NCBI GenBank assembly: GCA_023954375.1
Contig: JAMLIC010000018.1
Location: 62,001-126,000, forward strand
Source: Planctomycetota bacterium
GTDB taxonomy: Bacteria; Planctomycetota; J058
Reading direction: 5' to 3'
Length of the DNA: 64,000 nucleotides
In this document: in pieces, positions 54,545 to 62,118 of the stretch
How positions within the stretch are numbered: position 1 is the first letter of the stretch
How the letters are laid out: each line of letters starts with the position of its first letter
Made by a program: the position numbers and the translations under genes
Notes under the pieces: model-generated
Told to the model about the DNA's origin: nothing
Seen by the model: the letters and a program-made list of their open reading frames with translations, nothing else
Databases searched by the model: none

Positions 54545-54902
54545 CCTGGATTATGCATGAGCGAGGCCATGCAACCGCCAAGAACGACCGGTAAACAGGC
54601 CAGGATCGTCGACAGGCCTTCGTTTTCACGAATGTTCGCGCCGCGACACCGCCAAGGCGAAGAATTGAACCGCCAAGACGCCACTCGGTCGCTTGCCCGG
54701 GACCCGCTTCGCGGGTCCCGGGCAAGCGACCGAGCGCCAAGGGGGTGAGAGATGCTCCGCCACAAGCTCTTCGTTCTTACCTACTTTCTCCTTGGCGCGC
54801 GCGCGGGGACCCGCGAAGCGGGTCCCGCGCGCGCGTGGCGTCTTGGCGGTTCAATTCTTTCTTCTTCTGCCAGAGCTTTGCGGTGCTCGTGAGTAATCCC
54901 GG
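54545..54902. mobile_element. MITE-like element with terminal inverted repeats and possible 4-bp target duplication
   Basis: Ends CCTGGATTATGCATGAG (54545-54561) and, inverted, CCGGGATTACTCACGAG (54902-54886) form imperfect terminal inverted repeats. CTAG flanks both sides (54541-54544 and 54903-54906). Removing the element restores the hairpin of the host repeat. There is no transposase, so it would need one in trans. TIRs beginning CC and a 4-bp duplication would fit an IS1380-like source, but this is a guess. Confidence 0.7.
54660..54859. repeat. Nested palindrome inside the MITE-like element
   Basis: Perfect 24-base outer arms (54660-54683 and 54836-54859; left arm contains GAACCGCCAAGACGCC) enclose two hairpins. 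The first is perfect, 24-bp stem with a TTC loop (54684-54734). The second (about 54797-54834) has a GAA loop, and its core GACCCGCGAAGCGGGTC is the reverse complement of the first core. As RNA it would fold as a three-way junction. Confidence 0.85.
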
Positions 54903-55017
54903 CTAGTACGACGTCGCCCGCGCGCGCGCCGCCTCGCCTCAGCCTCCGCGACCTCGCCTCGCTCGCTGCTCCGATCGAAGGCTGGTCACCAGGGCTCGCC
55001 GGCGAGCGTCGACTGCT

Positions 55018-55479
55018 TCATACGCTCTGAGCGCGCCTCGTCGGGAGCGGCCGCCCCAGGCGCTGGGCGAGGGCCGACCGGTTCGTCAGCAGGTCGGCCA
55101 GCGTGGTCCGGTCGAGCACCTCGAGGAACGCGCCCCGGGCGTCGTGCAGGACGCGCTCCAGGCGGCAGGCGCCGGTGATGGGGCAGGTGCTCGCGCGCCG
55201 GTCGAAGCACTCGAGCAGGTCGAGCGTGGGCTCGGTCCGACGCACGACGGCGCCGATCCGCAGGTCCTCGGGCGCCACGGCCAGCTCGAGCCCCCCGGAC
55301 CGACCGCGGCGCGCCCGCACGAAGCCGTCGCGGACCAGCGCCTTGGCGACCTTCGCCACGTGGTGGGGGGACACCCCGTAGGCGCGCGCCACCTCCGGCG
55401 CGGGGACGGGCCGCCCTGGATGCAGGCCCAGGTAGAGCAGGGTGCGCAGCGCGTAGTCGGTGTAGAGCGTCAGCTGCAC
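55018..55479 (-). CDS. Rrf2-family transcriptional regulator, NsrR-like
   Basis: A 153-residue winged-helix regulator. It starts VQLTLYTDYALRTLLYLG, has the recognition region YGVSPHHVAKVAKALVRDGF and the wing RRGRSGGLELA, and three cysteines in ECFDRRASTCPITGACRLE, the spacing used by NsrR and IscR-type proteins to hold an iron-sulphur cluster. GTG at 55479 is chosen because it gives the usual family start and TACGAT ends seven bases before it. It diverges from a globin gene, a typical partner for nitric-oxide-responsive regulators. Confidence 0.88.
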   Translation of the reverse strand: MQLTLYTDYALRTLLYLGLHPGRPVPAPEVARAYGVSPHHVAKVAKALVRDGFVRARRGRSGGLELAVAPEDLRIGAVVRRTEPTLDLLECFDRRASTCPITGACRLERVLHDARGAFLEVLDRTTLADLLTNRSALAQRLGRPLPTRRAQSV

Positions 55480-55486
55480 GGAGCGC

Positions 55487-55492
55487 ATCGTA
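55487..55492 (-). promoter_or_regulatory. TACGAT box of the Rrf2 regulator gene
   Basis: On the minus strand TACGAT ends seven bases before the GTG at 55479. The ATG inside the box itself would not be in the transcript, which supports the GTG start. Confidence 0.5.
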
Positions 55493-55530
55493 GGGCGGCG
55501 AAAGAGGTAACGCAAGGACCGGATTTCAGC

Positions 55531-55559
55531 TTGAGGCGCGGGCGCGCGTGCACTAGAAA
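55531..55559 (+). promoter_or_regulatory. Sigma-70-like promoter for the globin gene
   Basis: TTGAGG (55531-55536) and TAGAAA (55554-55559) are separated by 17 bases, about 50 bases before the globin ATG. The Rrf2 regulator probably acts in this region; I could not find a clear dyad operator. Confidence 0.55.
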
Positions 55560-55609
55560 TGGGCCCGCGTCATACCTGTATTGCCGAGACCTGTTCTCCG
55601 AGGTGTCCC

Positions 55610-56032
55610 ATGGCCCTGAACCCCGAGCTGCTCCGGTCGAGCCTCGCGCTGGTCGTCGAGCGCGAGCCCGTCATCACCCGCCGCTTCTACGAGGTCCTCT
55701 TCGAGCGCTTCCCCCAGGTGCAGCCGCTGTTCGGGAAGAACGCCCCCCAGCAGCAGCAGAAGATGCTCCAGGAGGCGATCGTCGCGGTCGTCGACCACCT
55801 CGAGGACGCCGACTGGCTGGCGACGACGCTCGGCGCCATGGGCCGCACGCACGTGGACTACGGGGTGACCGCGGAGATGTACCCCTGGGTGGGCGAGGCG
55901 CTCCTGGCGACGCTCGCGGAGCTCGCCGGCGAGGCGTGGACGCCGGAGGTCGAGGCCGCCTGGGCGGAGGCCTACCAGGCGATCGCGGGGCTGATGCTCG
56001 CCGGCGCCGCGAAGGCGCCCGCCACGGCCTGA
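55610..56032 (+). CDS. Single-domain haemoglobin (flavohaemoglobin-type globin)
   Basis: A 140-residue globin resembling the haem domain of flavohaemoglobins and Vitreoscilla haemoglobin: RRFYEVLFERFPQVQPLFGK in the B-C helices, proximal His81 in GRTHVDYGV, and YPWVGEALLATLAELAGEAW in the G helix. No reductase domain follows. It binds O2 or NO and, next to an NsrR-like regulator, is likely to take part in NO detoxification with an external reductase. The ATG at 55610 is preceded by GAGGTG. An in-frame ATG at 55559 would add 17 residues of no protein character and overlaps the promoter. Confidence 0.88.
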   Translation: MALNPELLRSSLALVVEREPVITRRFYEVLFERFPQVQPLFGKNAPQQQQKMLQEAIVAVVDHLEDADWLATTLGAMGRTHVDYGVTAEMYPWVGEALLATLAELAGEAWTPEVEAAWAEAYQAIAGLMLAGAAKAPATA

Positions 56033-56064
56033 GGCGCGGTAGGCTGCCCTGGTCGGAGGCGGCC

Positions 56065-56508
56065 ATGCGCAAGGTGAAGGTCGACTGGGCCGAGGTCGAG
56101 GAGGCGTTCACGCTCTTTGGCCGCGAGCAGTCGGCCTACCTGGACGTGCGCACCGGCGCGGTCCTCCGCTGGACCGACGAGGCGATGGACACGGTCGAGC
56201 TCGAGGGCCTCGTCGACGAGGTCGCCGCCGACCCCGACCGCTACGTGGCCGTCGAGCCGCCCTCGAGCGCCGAGGAGCGCGGCTGGATGGCCGACTTCGC
56301 GCGCGGCGTCGAGGACGGCGCGGCGCGGGGGCGCCTCGAGGAGGCGCTCACGGAGACCGGGGCGCTCCGGCGCTTCAAGGACGTGCTCGTCTCGCTGCCG
56401 GCGCTCCGCGAGCGCTGGTTCGAGGCCGAGGCGGCCCACCGGCGCGCGGCGATCCTCGCCTGGCTCGAGCGCGCTGGCCTCGAGCCCGAGACGCCGCCGC
56501 CCTGGTGA
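56065..56508 (+). CDS. UPF0158 family protein
   Basis: A 147-residue protein with the UPF0158 pattern: VKVDWAEVEEAFT, SAYLDVRTGAVLRWTDEA, YVAVEPPSSAEERGWMADFA and LRRFKDVLVSLPALRERWF. The function of the family is unknown; the acidic, helical make-up has been seen near nucleic-acid enzymes. GGAGG stands before the ATG at 56065. It follows the globin gene by 32 bases and may share its transcript. A tandem-repeat region begins after its stop. Confidence 0.8.
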   Translation: MRKVKVDWAEVEEAFTLFGREQSAYLDVRTGAVLRWTDEAMDTVELEGLVDEVAADPDRYVAVEPPSSAEERGWMADFARGVEDGAARGRLEEALTETGALRRFKDVLVSLPALRERWFEAEAAHRRAAILAWLERAGLEPETPPPW

Positions 56509-57151
56509 GGTGAGCCCCGAGCGCCTGCGCCCCGGCGCGGCTCCGAGGAGCCGGCCGGCTGGCGCGGCGGACGTGCTCGGAGCCAGGCCCCGCGCAAGCG
56601 CCTGCGGCGCCAACGACGGCGCGGCTCCGAGGAGCCGGTCGGTTCGCGCGGCGGACGTGCTCGGAGCCAGGCCCCGCACGCGCCTGCGGCGCCGGGGAGC
56701 CAGCGGCCCGCGCGGCGGACGTGCTTGGCGCCAGGCCCCGCGCAAGCGCCTGCGGCGCCGACGACGGCGCGGCTCCGACGCCGACGACGGCGCGGCTCCG
56801 AGGAGCCGGTCGGCCCGCGCGGCGGACGTGCTGGGCGCCAGGCCCCGCGCAAGCGCCTGCGACGCCGACGACGGCGCGGCTCCGAGGAGCCAGCGGCCCG
56901 CGCGGCGGACGTGCTCGGCGCCAGGCCCCGCGCAAGCGCCTGCGGCACCGGGGTCGGCGCGGCTCCGAGGGAGCCAGCGCCGCCGCGGCATGGCTCGCCG
57001 CCGGGTGGCTCGACGGCCGCTCTGGACGTCGCAACGCCGGGCGTCCGCGGGCAAGGCGTGCCCGGGCGTGAGCGCGCGCCGCACGGCCGTGCGGCTCCGG
57101 GGGACCTCGCCGGCCAGCTTGCGCCGGCCCGCCGGGTGCTCAGCGCCGGTC
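56509..57151. other. Intergenic region with an irregular tandem repeat
   Basis: Between UPF0158 and the helicase gene. The first ~460 bases are the irregular ~84-bp array; the remainder (56975-57151) is GC-rich with no clear feature. Reading frames on either strand across it change with repeat length and are not credible proteins. Confidence 0.6.
56515..56970 (+). repeat. Irregular tandem array, about 84-bp unit, five copies
   Basis: The landmark GCGGACGTGCT starts at 56567, 56651, 56715, 56822 and 56905 (spacings 84, 64, 107, 83). Units share CAGGCCCCGCGCAAGCGCCT and GGCGCGGCTCCGAGGAGCC, the latter a small hairpin. The indels show that it is older or less constrained than the 142-bp array and is not protein coding. 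Confidence 0.85.
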
Positions 57152-58513
57152 ATGCACCTCGAGTTCGACCGCGGCACCCTGCTCCTGCGCGACGTCCCTC
57201 CCGGGCTCGATGCGGCGTCGCTGCCGGGCGTCCTGTGGGACCCGCGCGTGGGCGCCTTCCGCGCGCCCGCGCTCCGCAGGGCCGACCTGCTCGCCGCGCT
57301 CGCCGCGCCCCCCGACGCCCCCGCCTCGCTCGGCGGCTGGGGCTGCGTCGACGTGCGCCCGTACCAGGCGGCCGCCCTCGGCGCGTGGGAGGGGGCCGGC
57401 CGGCGCGGCGTCGTGGTCCTGCCCACGGGCGCGGGCAAGACGCGCCTGGCCGTCGCGGCGATGGCGGCGGCGGACGCGCCGACGATCGTCCTCGTCCCCA
57501 CGCGCGTCCTCCTCGCCCAGTGGCTCGAGGAGCTGCGCCGGTGGCGCCCCGGGCCGATCGGCGTCCTCGGCGACGGCGCGCGCGACGTGCGACCCGTGAC
57601 CGTGGCGACCTTCGAGAGCGCCTGGCGCCACATGGCCCGGCTCGGCGATCGGTTCGCGCTGCTCGTCGTCGACGAGGCGCACCACTTCGGCCGCGGCCTG
57701 CGCGACGAGGCCCTGGAGATGACCACGGCCGGCTGGCGGCTCGGCCTCACGGCCACGCCGCCCGCCGAGGCGGCGCCCCGCGCGCGGCTCGAGGCGCTGC
57801 TCGGCCCGGTGGTCTTCGCCCTCTCGGTGAGCGACCTCGCCGGCCGCTGGCTCGCGCCGTTCGAGGTGGTGACGCTGACGCTCCCGCTCGCGCCCGACGA
57901 GCGGGCCGAGTACGAGGCCCTGCGCGGGGCGTTCCTCGCCGTCGCGCGGCCGTTCTTCCGCGCCCGGCCCGGGGCGGCGTGGGTCGACCTCCTGCGCGCG
58001 GCGCGGGAGACCGACGCCGGGCGCCGCGCGCTCGTCGCCTGGCGGCGCTCGCGGGCGCTCCTGGCCTACACGCGCGGCAAGGCGGCGGCGCTGCGCGACC
58101 TCCTCGCCCGCCACCGGGCCGCGCGTGTGCTCGTGTTCACGGCCGACAACGCCGCCGCCTACGCCGTGGCGCGCGAGCACCTCGTCATGCCGATCACCTG
58201 CGACGTCGGCCGCGCCGAGCGCGCGGACGCCCTGCGCCGCTTCGCGGCGGGGGAGCTGCGGGCGCTCGTGTCGGCGCGCGTCCTGAACGAGGGGCTCGAC
58301 GTCCCGGACGCCGACGTCGGCGTGGTCGTCGGCGCGACCCAGGGCGAGCGCGAGCACGTCCAGCGGATCGGCCGGCTGCTCCGGCCCGGGCCGGGGAAGC
58401 GGGCGCTGGTGTACGAGCTCGTCACGCCCGACACGCCGGAGATGGCCCAGCTCGCGCAGAGGAGGGCGGCCCTTGCTCCCCGAACGACTGCTCCGCTACG
58501 ACCTGCGCGCTGA
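57152..58513 (+). CDS. XPB-like superfamily 2 DNA helicase
   Basis: A 453-residue helicase. The Q-like segment VDVRPYQAAALGAW is followed by Walker A PTGAGKT (residues 91-97), the motif LVPTRVLLAQW, DEAHHFG (174-177), LGLTATP, and the second domain with RVLVFTADNAAAYAV, SARVLNEGLDVPDADV and QRIGRLLRPGPGK. This set is typical of the XPB/Ssl2 branch. In archaea XPB works with the nuclease Bax1, and the next gene here encodes a Bax1-like protein that overlaps by 41 bases. The pair probably unwinds and cuts damaged DNA. The ATG at 57152 gives the usual N-terminal region. Confidence 0.88.
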   Translation: MHLEFDRGTLLLRDVPPGLDAASLPGVLWDPRVGAFRAPALRRADLLAALAAPPDAPASLGGWGCVDVRPYQAAALGAWEGAGRRGVVVLPTGAGKTRLAVAAMAAADAPTIVLVPTRVLLAQWLEELRRWRPGPIGVLGDGARDVRPVTVATFESAWRHMARLGDRFALLVVDEAHHFGRGLRDEALEMTTAGWRLGLTATPPAEAAPRARLEALLGPVVFALSVSDLAGRWLAPFEVVTLTLPLAPDERAEYEALRGAFLAVARPFFRARPGAAWVDLLRAARETDAGRRALVAWRRSRALLAYTRGKAAALRDLLARHRAARVLVFTADNAAAYAVAREHLVMPITCDVGRAERADALRRFAAGELRALVSARVLNEGLDVPDADVGVVVGATQGEREHVQRIGRLLRPGPGKRALVYELVTPDTPEMAQLAQRRAALAPRTTAPLRPAR

Positions 58514-59621
58514 CGAGGTCGTCCCGCGCTTCCTCGCGCCCGGCGACCACCCGTGGCTGCGCGCGCTCCTCGACGCGGCCGCGGCGCTCGCCGGCCGCCC
58601 GCGGCGCGCCCTGCGCGAGCGCCTGCGCGAGCCGCTCGCCGGCGGCCCGCACCCCGACCGCCTGGCCATGGCGGGCCACGTCGTGGAGGCCCTCTGCCGC
58701 GGGCGCGCGCGCCCGCCCGTGCCGTCGCGGCGCGCGCGGGCGGCCGTGTTCGGCCTCGCGGCGCGCGGCGGCGCGCGCCCCGACGTGCTCGCGGCGGCGG
58801 CCGGGGCGCTCGGGGTGACGGTCGCCCAGGTCGAGGCGAGCCTGCTGGCCGACCTCGCCGACGAGGTTCCCCTCGCCGCGCCGCCGCCCGACCTGGACCC
58901 CGGCGCCCTGGCCCTGCGCGTGAACCTCGCGCTCGCGCAGGGCCTCCTCGGGCGCGCCGCCCGCGTCGAGGTGCGCGCGCTGGGCGGCGCGCGCGCGGTC
59001 GTGCGACAAGCGAAGCTGCTCGGCCTGATCTGCACGGTGCGTCGCGAGGACGACGCCGTCGTGCTGGAGGCCTCGGGGCCGCTGGCGCTGTTCCGCCGCA
59101 CCCGCGTCTACGGCCGGGCGCTCGGCGCGCTCCTCGGGCCGCTCGGCTGGTGCGACCGCTTCGAGCTCGCGGCGCCGTGCGCCCTGCCCGAGGGCGAGCG
59201 GGTCCTGCGCCTCGGGCCGCGCGACCCGCTCTTCCGCGGCGCGGCGCCGCGCCGCTTCGACAGCCAGGTCGAGGCGGCGCTCGCCCGCGACCTCGCCCGC
59301 CTGGCCCCGGACTGGGACGTCGTGCGCGAGCCCGAGCCGGTCGCGGCGGGCGACGGCCTGATCTTCCCCGACCTCGCGCTCGTGCACCGCCTCGACCCGC
59401 GCCGCCAGGCGCTGATCGAGGTCGTGGGCTTCTGGACGCCCGACTACCTGGCGCGGAAGCTCGACCAGCTGCGCCGCGCGGGGCTGCCGGGCCTGATCCT
59501 GTGCGTCGATGCCAGCCGCGCCTGCGGCCCGGACGACCTGCCCCCGGGCGCCCGGGTCGTCCGCTACCGGCGGCGCGTCCCGGCGGCGGAGGTCCTGGCC
59601 CTGGCCCTGGCGTCGACGTGA
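58473..59621 (+). CDS. Bax1-like (DUF790) nuclease, partner of XPB helicase
   Basis: A 382-residue protein of the DUF790/Bax1 family. The N-terminal helical part starts LPERLLRYDLRADEVVPRFL, matching the family. The C-terminal part has a restriction-endonuclease-like fold: FDSQVEAALARDL, then FPDLALVH and IEVVGFWTPDYLARKLDQL, which supply the acidic and lysine residues of a PD-(D/E)xK site. The TTG start at 58473 is supported by AGAGGAGG (58458-58465) and by the family N-terminus. It overlaps the helicase gene by 41 bases, implying coupled translation and a stable complex. Confidence 0.88.
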   Translation: MLPERLLRYDLRADEVVPRFLAPGDHPWLRALLDAAAALAGRPRRALRERLREPLAGGPHPDRLAMAGHVVEALCRGRARPPVPSRRARAAVFGLAARGGARPDVLAAAAGALGVTVAQVEASLLADLADEVPLAAPPPDLDPGALALRVNLALAQGLLGRAARVEVRALGGARAVVRQAKLLGLICTVRREDDAVVLEASGPLALFRRTRVYGRALGALLGPLGWCDRFELAAPCALPEGERVLRLGPRDPLFRGAAPRRFDSQVEAALARDLARLAPDWDVVREPEPVAAGDGLIFPDLALVHRLDPRRQALIEVVGFWTPDYLARKLDQLRRAGLPGLILCVDASRACGPDDLPPGARVVRYRRRVPAAEVLALALAST

Positions 59622-59679
59622 GGCGACCCGGCCTCGCCCGGAGGAGCCTCGCGGCGCTCCCCGGCTCGAGGTGACCCCG

Positions 59680-59743
59680 AGCGGCCGGGGCGGGACCCCG
59701 GCGAACGGCGGCGCCCGCCAGCCTCCGCCCAGGCGCGCTCGCA
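59680..59743 (-). repeat. Degenerate interspersed repeat, copy 9 (minus orientation)
   Basis: Right after the TAG stop of the minus-strand gene ending at 59744, TGCGAGCGCGCCTGGGCGG and GGCGGGCGCCGCCGTTCGCC parallel the same positions in copies 1 and 6. Only the first third of the element is recognisable. Confidence 0.55.
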
Positions 59744-60736
59744 CTACGGCGCGCGCGTGCCCGGGCGCTTCTTCCTCGTCTTCTTCTTCTTCTCCTCGTC
59801 GCCCTCACCCCCGCCGCGCCGCGACGCGCGCCGCGGGCGGCGCGCGGGGGCCGCGCCCTCGTCGTGCGCGTGCTGCACCTCGCGCACCGACGCCGGGGGC
59901 GGCTCGAGCTCGCCGCCGGTGGCGGGGCCCGGCGCCGGGACGCCGGCCGTGCGCTCGGTGCGGTCCATGCGGGCTCCGGGGCCGGGCGCCTCGCCCGGCC
60001 GCTCTCCGCCGGTGGGCTCGTCGTAGGCGCTGCTGGCCGCCTCGTCGAAGCGGGCCTGGTCGACCGGCCGGATGACCGCGCGCGCGGCCGGCTCGCCCTC
60101 GCCCCGCTCGAGCTCCATGGACGTCCGCTCGAGGTCGGGCGTGTGCTCCCAGGCCGCGGCCCGCTCGAGCGCCTCGGCGCCCGGTGACTCGGCCGGCCCC
60201 AGCTCCTCCTCGGCGGCGGGGAGCCCCTTGCCGAAGGCCGACGCTCCCTCACGCCCCGCCGGCACGTCGCCGGGCGGCTCGTCTCGCACGTCGACGTCGC
60301 CCAGCCCCGGGGCGTGGGCGTGGCGCGCCGCCGTCCGCAGGCCGTGGGACGGAGGACCGTGGGTCCCGGCGATGACGGGCTCCTGCTCGGCCAGGTCCGA
60401 CAGGTCCTCCGAGCCTTCGCCGCGCGGCGCCTCGCGCCCCGTGAAGCCGGCCTGCTGCCGCACGCCGGCCGCCTCCATGCGCTCCCGCTCCTCGGCGGCG
60501 ATCCGGTCGGAGACCACGTCGCCCTCGATCGCCTCGGCCAGCACCTCGTCCATGCGCCGGCGGTCCTCGCCCAGCAGCTCGTCGTCGGCGCGGAGCTCCT
60601 CGCCGAGCACGTCCTCGCCCGGGGTTCGCTCGTCCGGCCCGCGCACACGCCCGGCGCCCTCGCCCCGCAGCGGCCTCTTGGCGGCCTCGACCGGCGCGCG
60701 CCGCCCCTGCCCCTTCCGCTTCTTGCCCCTCGCCAT
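59744..60736 (-). CDS. Charged, largely disordered protein of unknown function
   Basis: A 330-residue protein with basic ends (start ARGKKRKGQGRR; end KKKKKTRKKRPG) and an acidic, Glu/Gly/Pro/Ala-rich middle. Only a short middle part (about 45-95: LGEELRADDELLGEDRRRMDE) looks helical. There are no cysteines, signal peptide or membrane segment. GAGGAGG precedes the ATG, and composition differs from random antisense reading, so it is probably real. The basic ends could bind nucleic acid; nothing else can be said. An interspersed repeat starts right after its stop codon. Confidence 0.6.
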   Translation of the reverse strand: MARGKKRKGQGRRAPVEAAKRPLRGEGAGRVRGPDERTPGEDVLGEELRADDELLGEDRRRMDEVLAEAIEGDVVSDRIAAEERERMEAAGVRQQAGFTGREAPRGEGSEDLSDLAEQEPVIAGTHGPPSHGLRTAARHAHAPGLGDVDVRDEPPGDVPAGREGASAFGKGLPAAEEELGPAESPGAEALERAAAWEHTPDLERTSMELERGEGEPAARAVIRPVDQARFDEAASSAYDEPTGGERPGEAPGPGARMDRTERTAGVPAPGPATGGELEPPPASVREVQHAHDEGAAPARRPRRASRRGGGEGDEEKKKKTRKKRPGTRAP

Positions 60737-60845
60737 GGCGCCTCCTCGTCGGTGTGGTGGACGCAGGGGGCGTGCCGGCGCGGCGCGTCGTGGTGCGGCC
60801 GGGGCGCGGGACGGCGGTGTCCCGCCGGGGAGCGGCCCGGCCCGC

Positions 60846-62117
60846 TCAGCGCTCCTTCCTGCCCACCTGCTCCCACCAGGCGCGCCACACGCGGGCGCCG
60901 GTGAGCTCGTGGCCCGTGACCTCGCGCAGGGCGGCCTCGAGCGCCGCCGCGAGCCGGCCGCGGCCGTCGCGCTCGGCGGCGGCGAGCTCGCCGATCAGCG
61001 CCGGCGCCTCGGCGCGGCCGCCGATCCGCGCCAGGGCCTCGGCCGCCGCGACCTGCGGGGCGAGGTCGCCGTCCTTCCGGCGCAGGACGCCGAGCAGCGC
61101 GCGGGTGGCCTCCGGCGTGGGGACGGCGCCGAGCGCGCGCGCCGCGGCGGCCTGGCGCGCGGGGTCGCGCTGGAGGCGCGGGAGGGCGGCCGCGAGCGCC
61201 GCCGCGCCGGCCGCGACCCGGGCGCGCCCGAGGAGCTCGATCCCGGTCAGCGCGACCGCCGGGTCGCGATGCCGGGGCGTGCCGGCGAGCGCGGCGGCGA
61301 GGAGGTCCCGCGCCTCGCCCCCCGGCGCGGCGACGATCGGGCGGGCGAGGGCGCGGAGGTCGTCGGGGGACGGGTCGCGCCCGGCGAGCAGGCGCTCGAC
61401 CTGCGCGACCCGCTCGCGGTCGTCGTCGGTCGCCGGCGCGGCGGCCAGGCCGGCGCGCAGCCAGTCGAGCCCGCGCTGCACGGCCGCGCCGTCGATCCGG
61501 TGGCCGAGCCCCGGCGCCTCGCGCAGGTCGATCCGCCAGCGCGCCTCGTCGTACCCGGCGCCGGCGAGCCAGCCCCTCAGGCGCTCTACGGCCTCGCGGC
61601 CGCCGAAGGTCTCGTCGTCGGGGTTCACCGCCCAGCAGAGGAGGCGCGCCCGGACCCGCGGGTCGTCGGGCGGCGGGCGGTGGGCGATCGCGCCGGTGAT
61701 CAGGGCGCCGTCGAAGGCGTCCGGCCGCTGGAAGAGGCACGCCGTCGCCGCCTGGCCGCCGGCCGAGTAGCCGAGGAGGAGCGTGCCCTCACCCGGATGC
61801 GCCGCGCGCACCTCGGAGGCGAGGGCGGCCACGCCGTCGACGACCGTGAGCGGCCAGCCGCGCTCCTCGGGCGACTGCACGTAGACGCAGAGGAAGCGGC
61901 GCGCGCCGGGGACGAGGACCCGCATCGCCCGGCGGAAGTTCGCCAGCCGGTCGCCCGAGCCGTGGAGGAGCACGAGCACCTCCACGGGGTCCTCCCCGTC
62001 CCAGCCGGTGGGCGGCACGACCTCGTAGGCGAGGCCGCTCGGCGCGTGGACGCGCTCCTCGGCGCGCGCGGCGGCGCCGACGAGGACGAGCGCCAGGAGC
62101 AGGGCGGCGCGCCGCAC
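60846..62117 (-). CDS. Exported alpha/beta-hydrolase with C-terminal HEAT repeats
   Basis: A 423-residue protein with a signal peptide (RRAALLLALVLVGAAARA). Residues about 25-225 are an alpha/beta-hydrolase of esterase or depolymerase type: LLHGSGDRLANFRRA (oxyanion region), the nucleophile in LLGYSAGGQAAT, the Asp in WAVNPDDETFGG and the His in PGLGHRID. The second half consists of HEAT-like helical repeats (ARQAAAARALGAVPTPEATRAL and similar). It begins one base after the stop of the radical SAM gene upstream on the same strand, so the two form an operon. The substrate is unknown. Confidence 0.85.
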   Translation of the reverse strand: MRRAALLLALVLVGAAARAEERVHAPSGLAYEVVPPTGWDGEDPVEVLVLLHGSGDRLANFRRAMRVLVPGARRFLCVYVQSPEERGWPLTVVDGVAALASEVRAAHPGEGTLLLGYSAGGQAATACLFQRPDAFDGALITGAIAHRPPPDDPRVRARLLCWAVNPDDETFGGREAVERLRGWLAGAGYDEARWRIDLREAPGLGHRIDGAAVQRGLDWLRAGLAAAPATDDDRERVAQVERLLAGRDPSPDDLRALARPIVAAPGGEARDLLAAALAGTPRHRDPAVALTGIELLGRARVAAGAAALAAALPRLQRDPARQAAAARALGAVPTPEATRALLGVLRRKDGDLAPQVAAAEALARIGGRAEAPALIGELAAAERDGRGRLAAALEAALREVTGHELTGARVWRAWWEQVGRKER

Positions 62118-62118
62118 G

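Larger units (their letters stand above)
54491..54984 (+). repeat. Interspersed repeat, copy 8, split by an insertion
   Basis: Head TGTGCTCGACGGCTGCGG begins two bases after the stop codon of the oxidoreductase gene. The hairpin left arm (GGCGGCGCGCGCGGG) lies before the insertion and the right arm (CCCGCGCGCGCGCCGCC) after it, at 54918-54934. The tail ends GCTCGCTGCTCCGATCGA. Confidence 0.8.
54489..55017. other. Intergenic region filled by a repeat and a MITE-like insertion
   Basis: No gene seen. The interspersed repeat starts at 54491, is interrupted by a palindromic insertion (54545-54902), and resumes to about 54984. The G+C content of the insertion is clearly lower than that of its surroundings. 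Confidence 0.75.

Noticed and set aside
56241..57034. Repeat proteins on the minus strand across the 84-bp array
   Set aside because: Irregular spacings (64 and 107) break any single frame; composition is Ala/Arg/Pro only.
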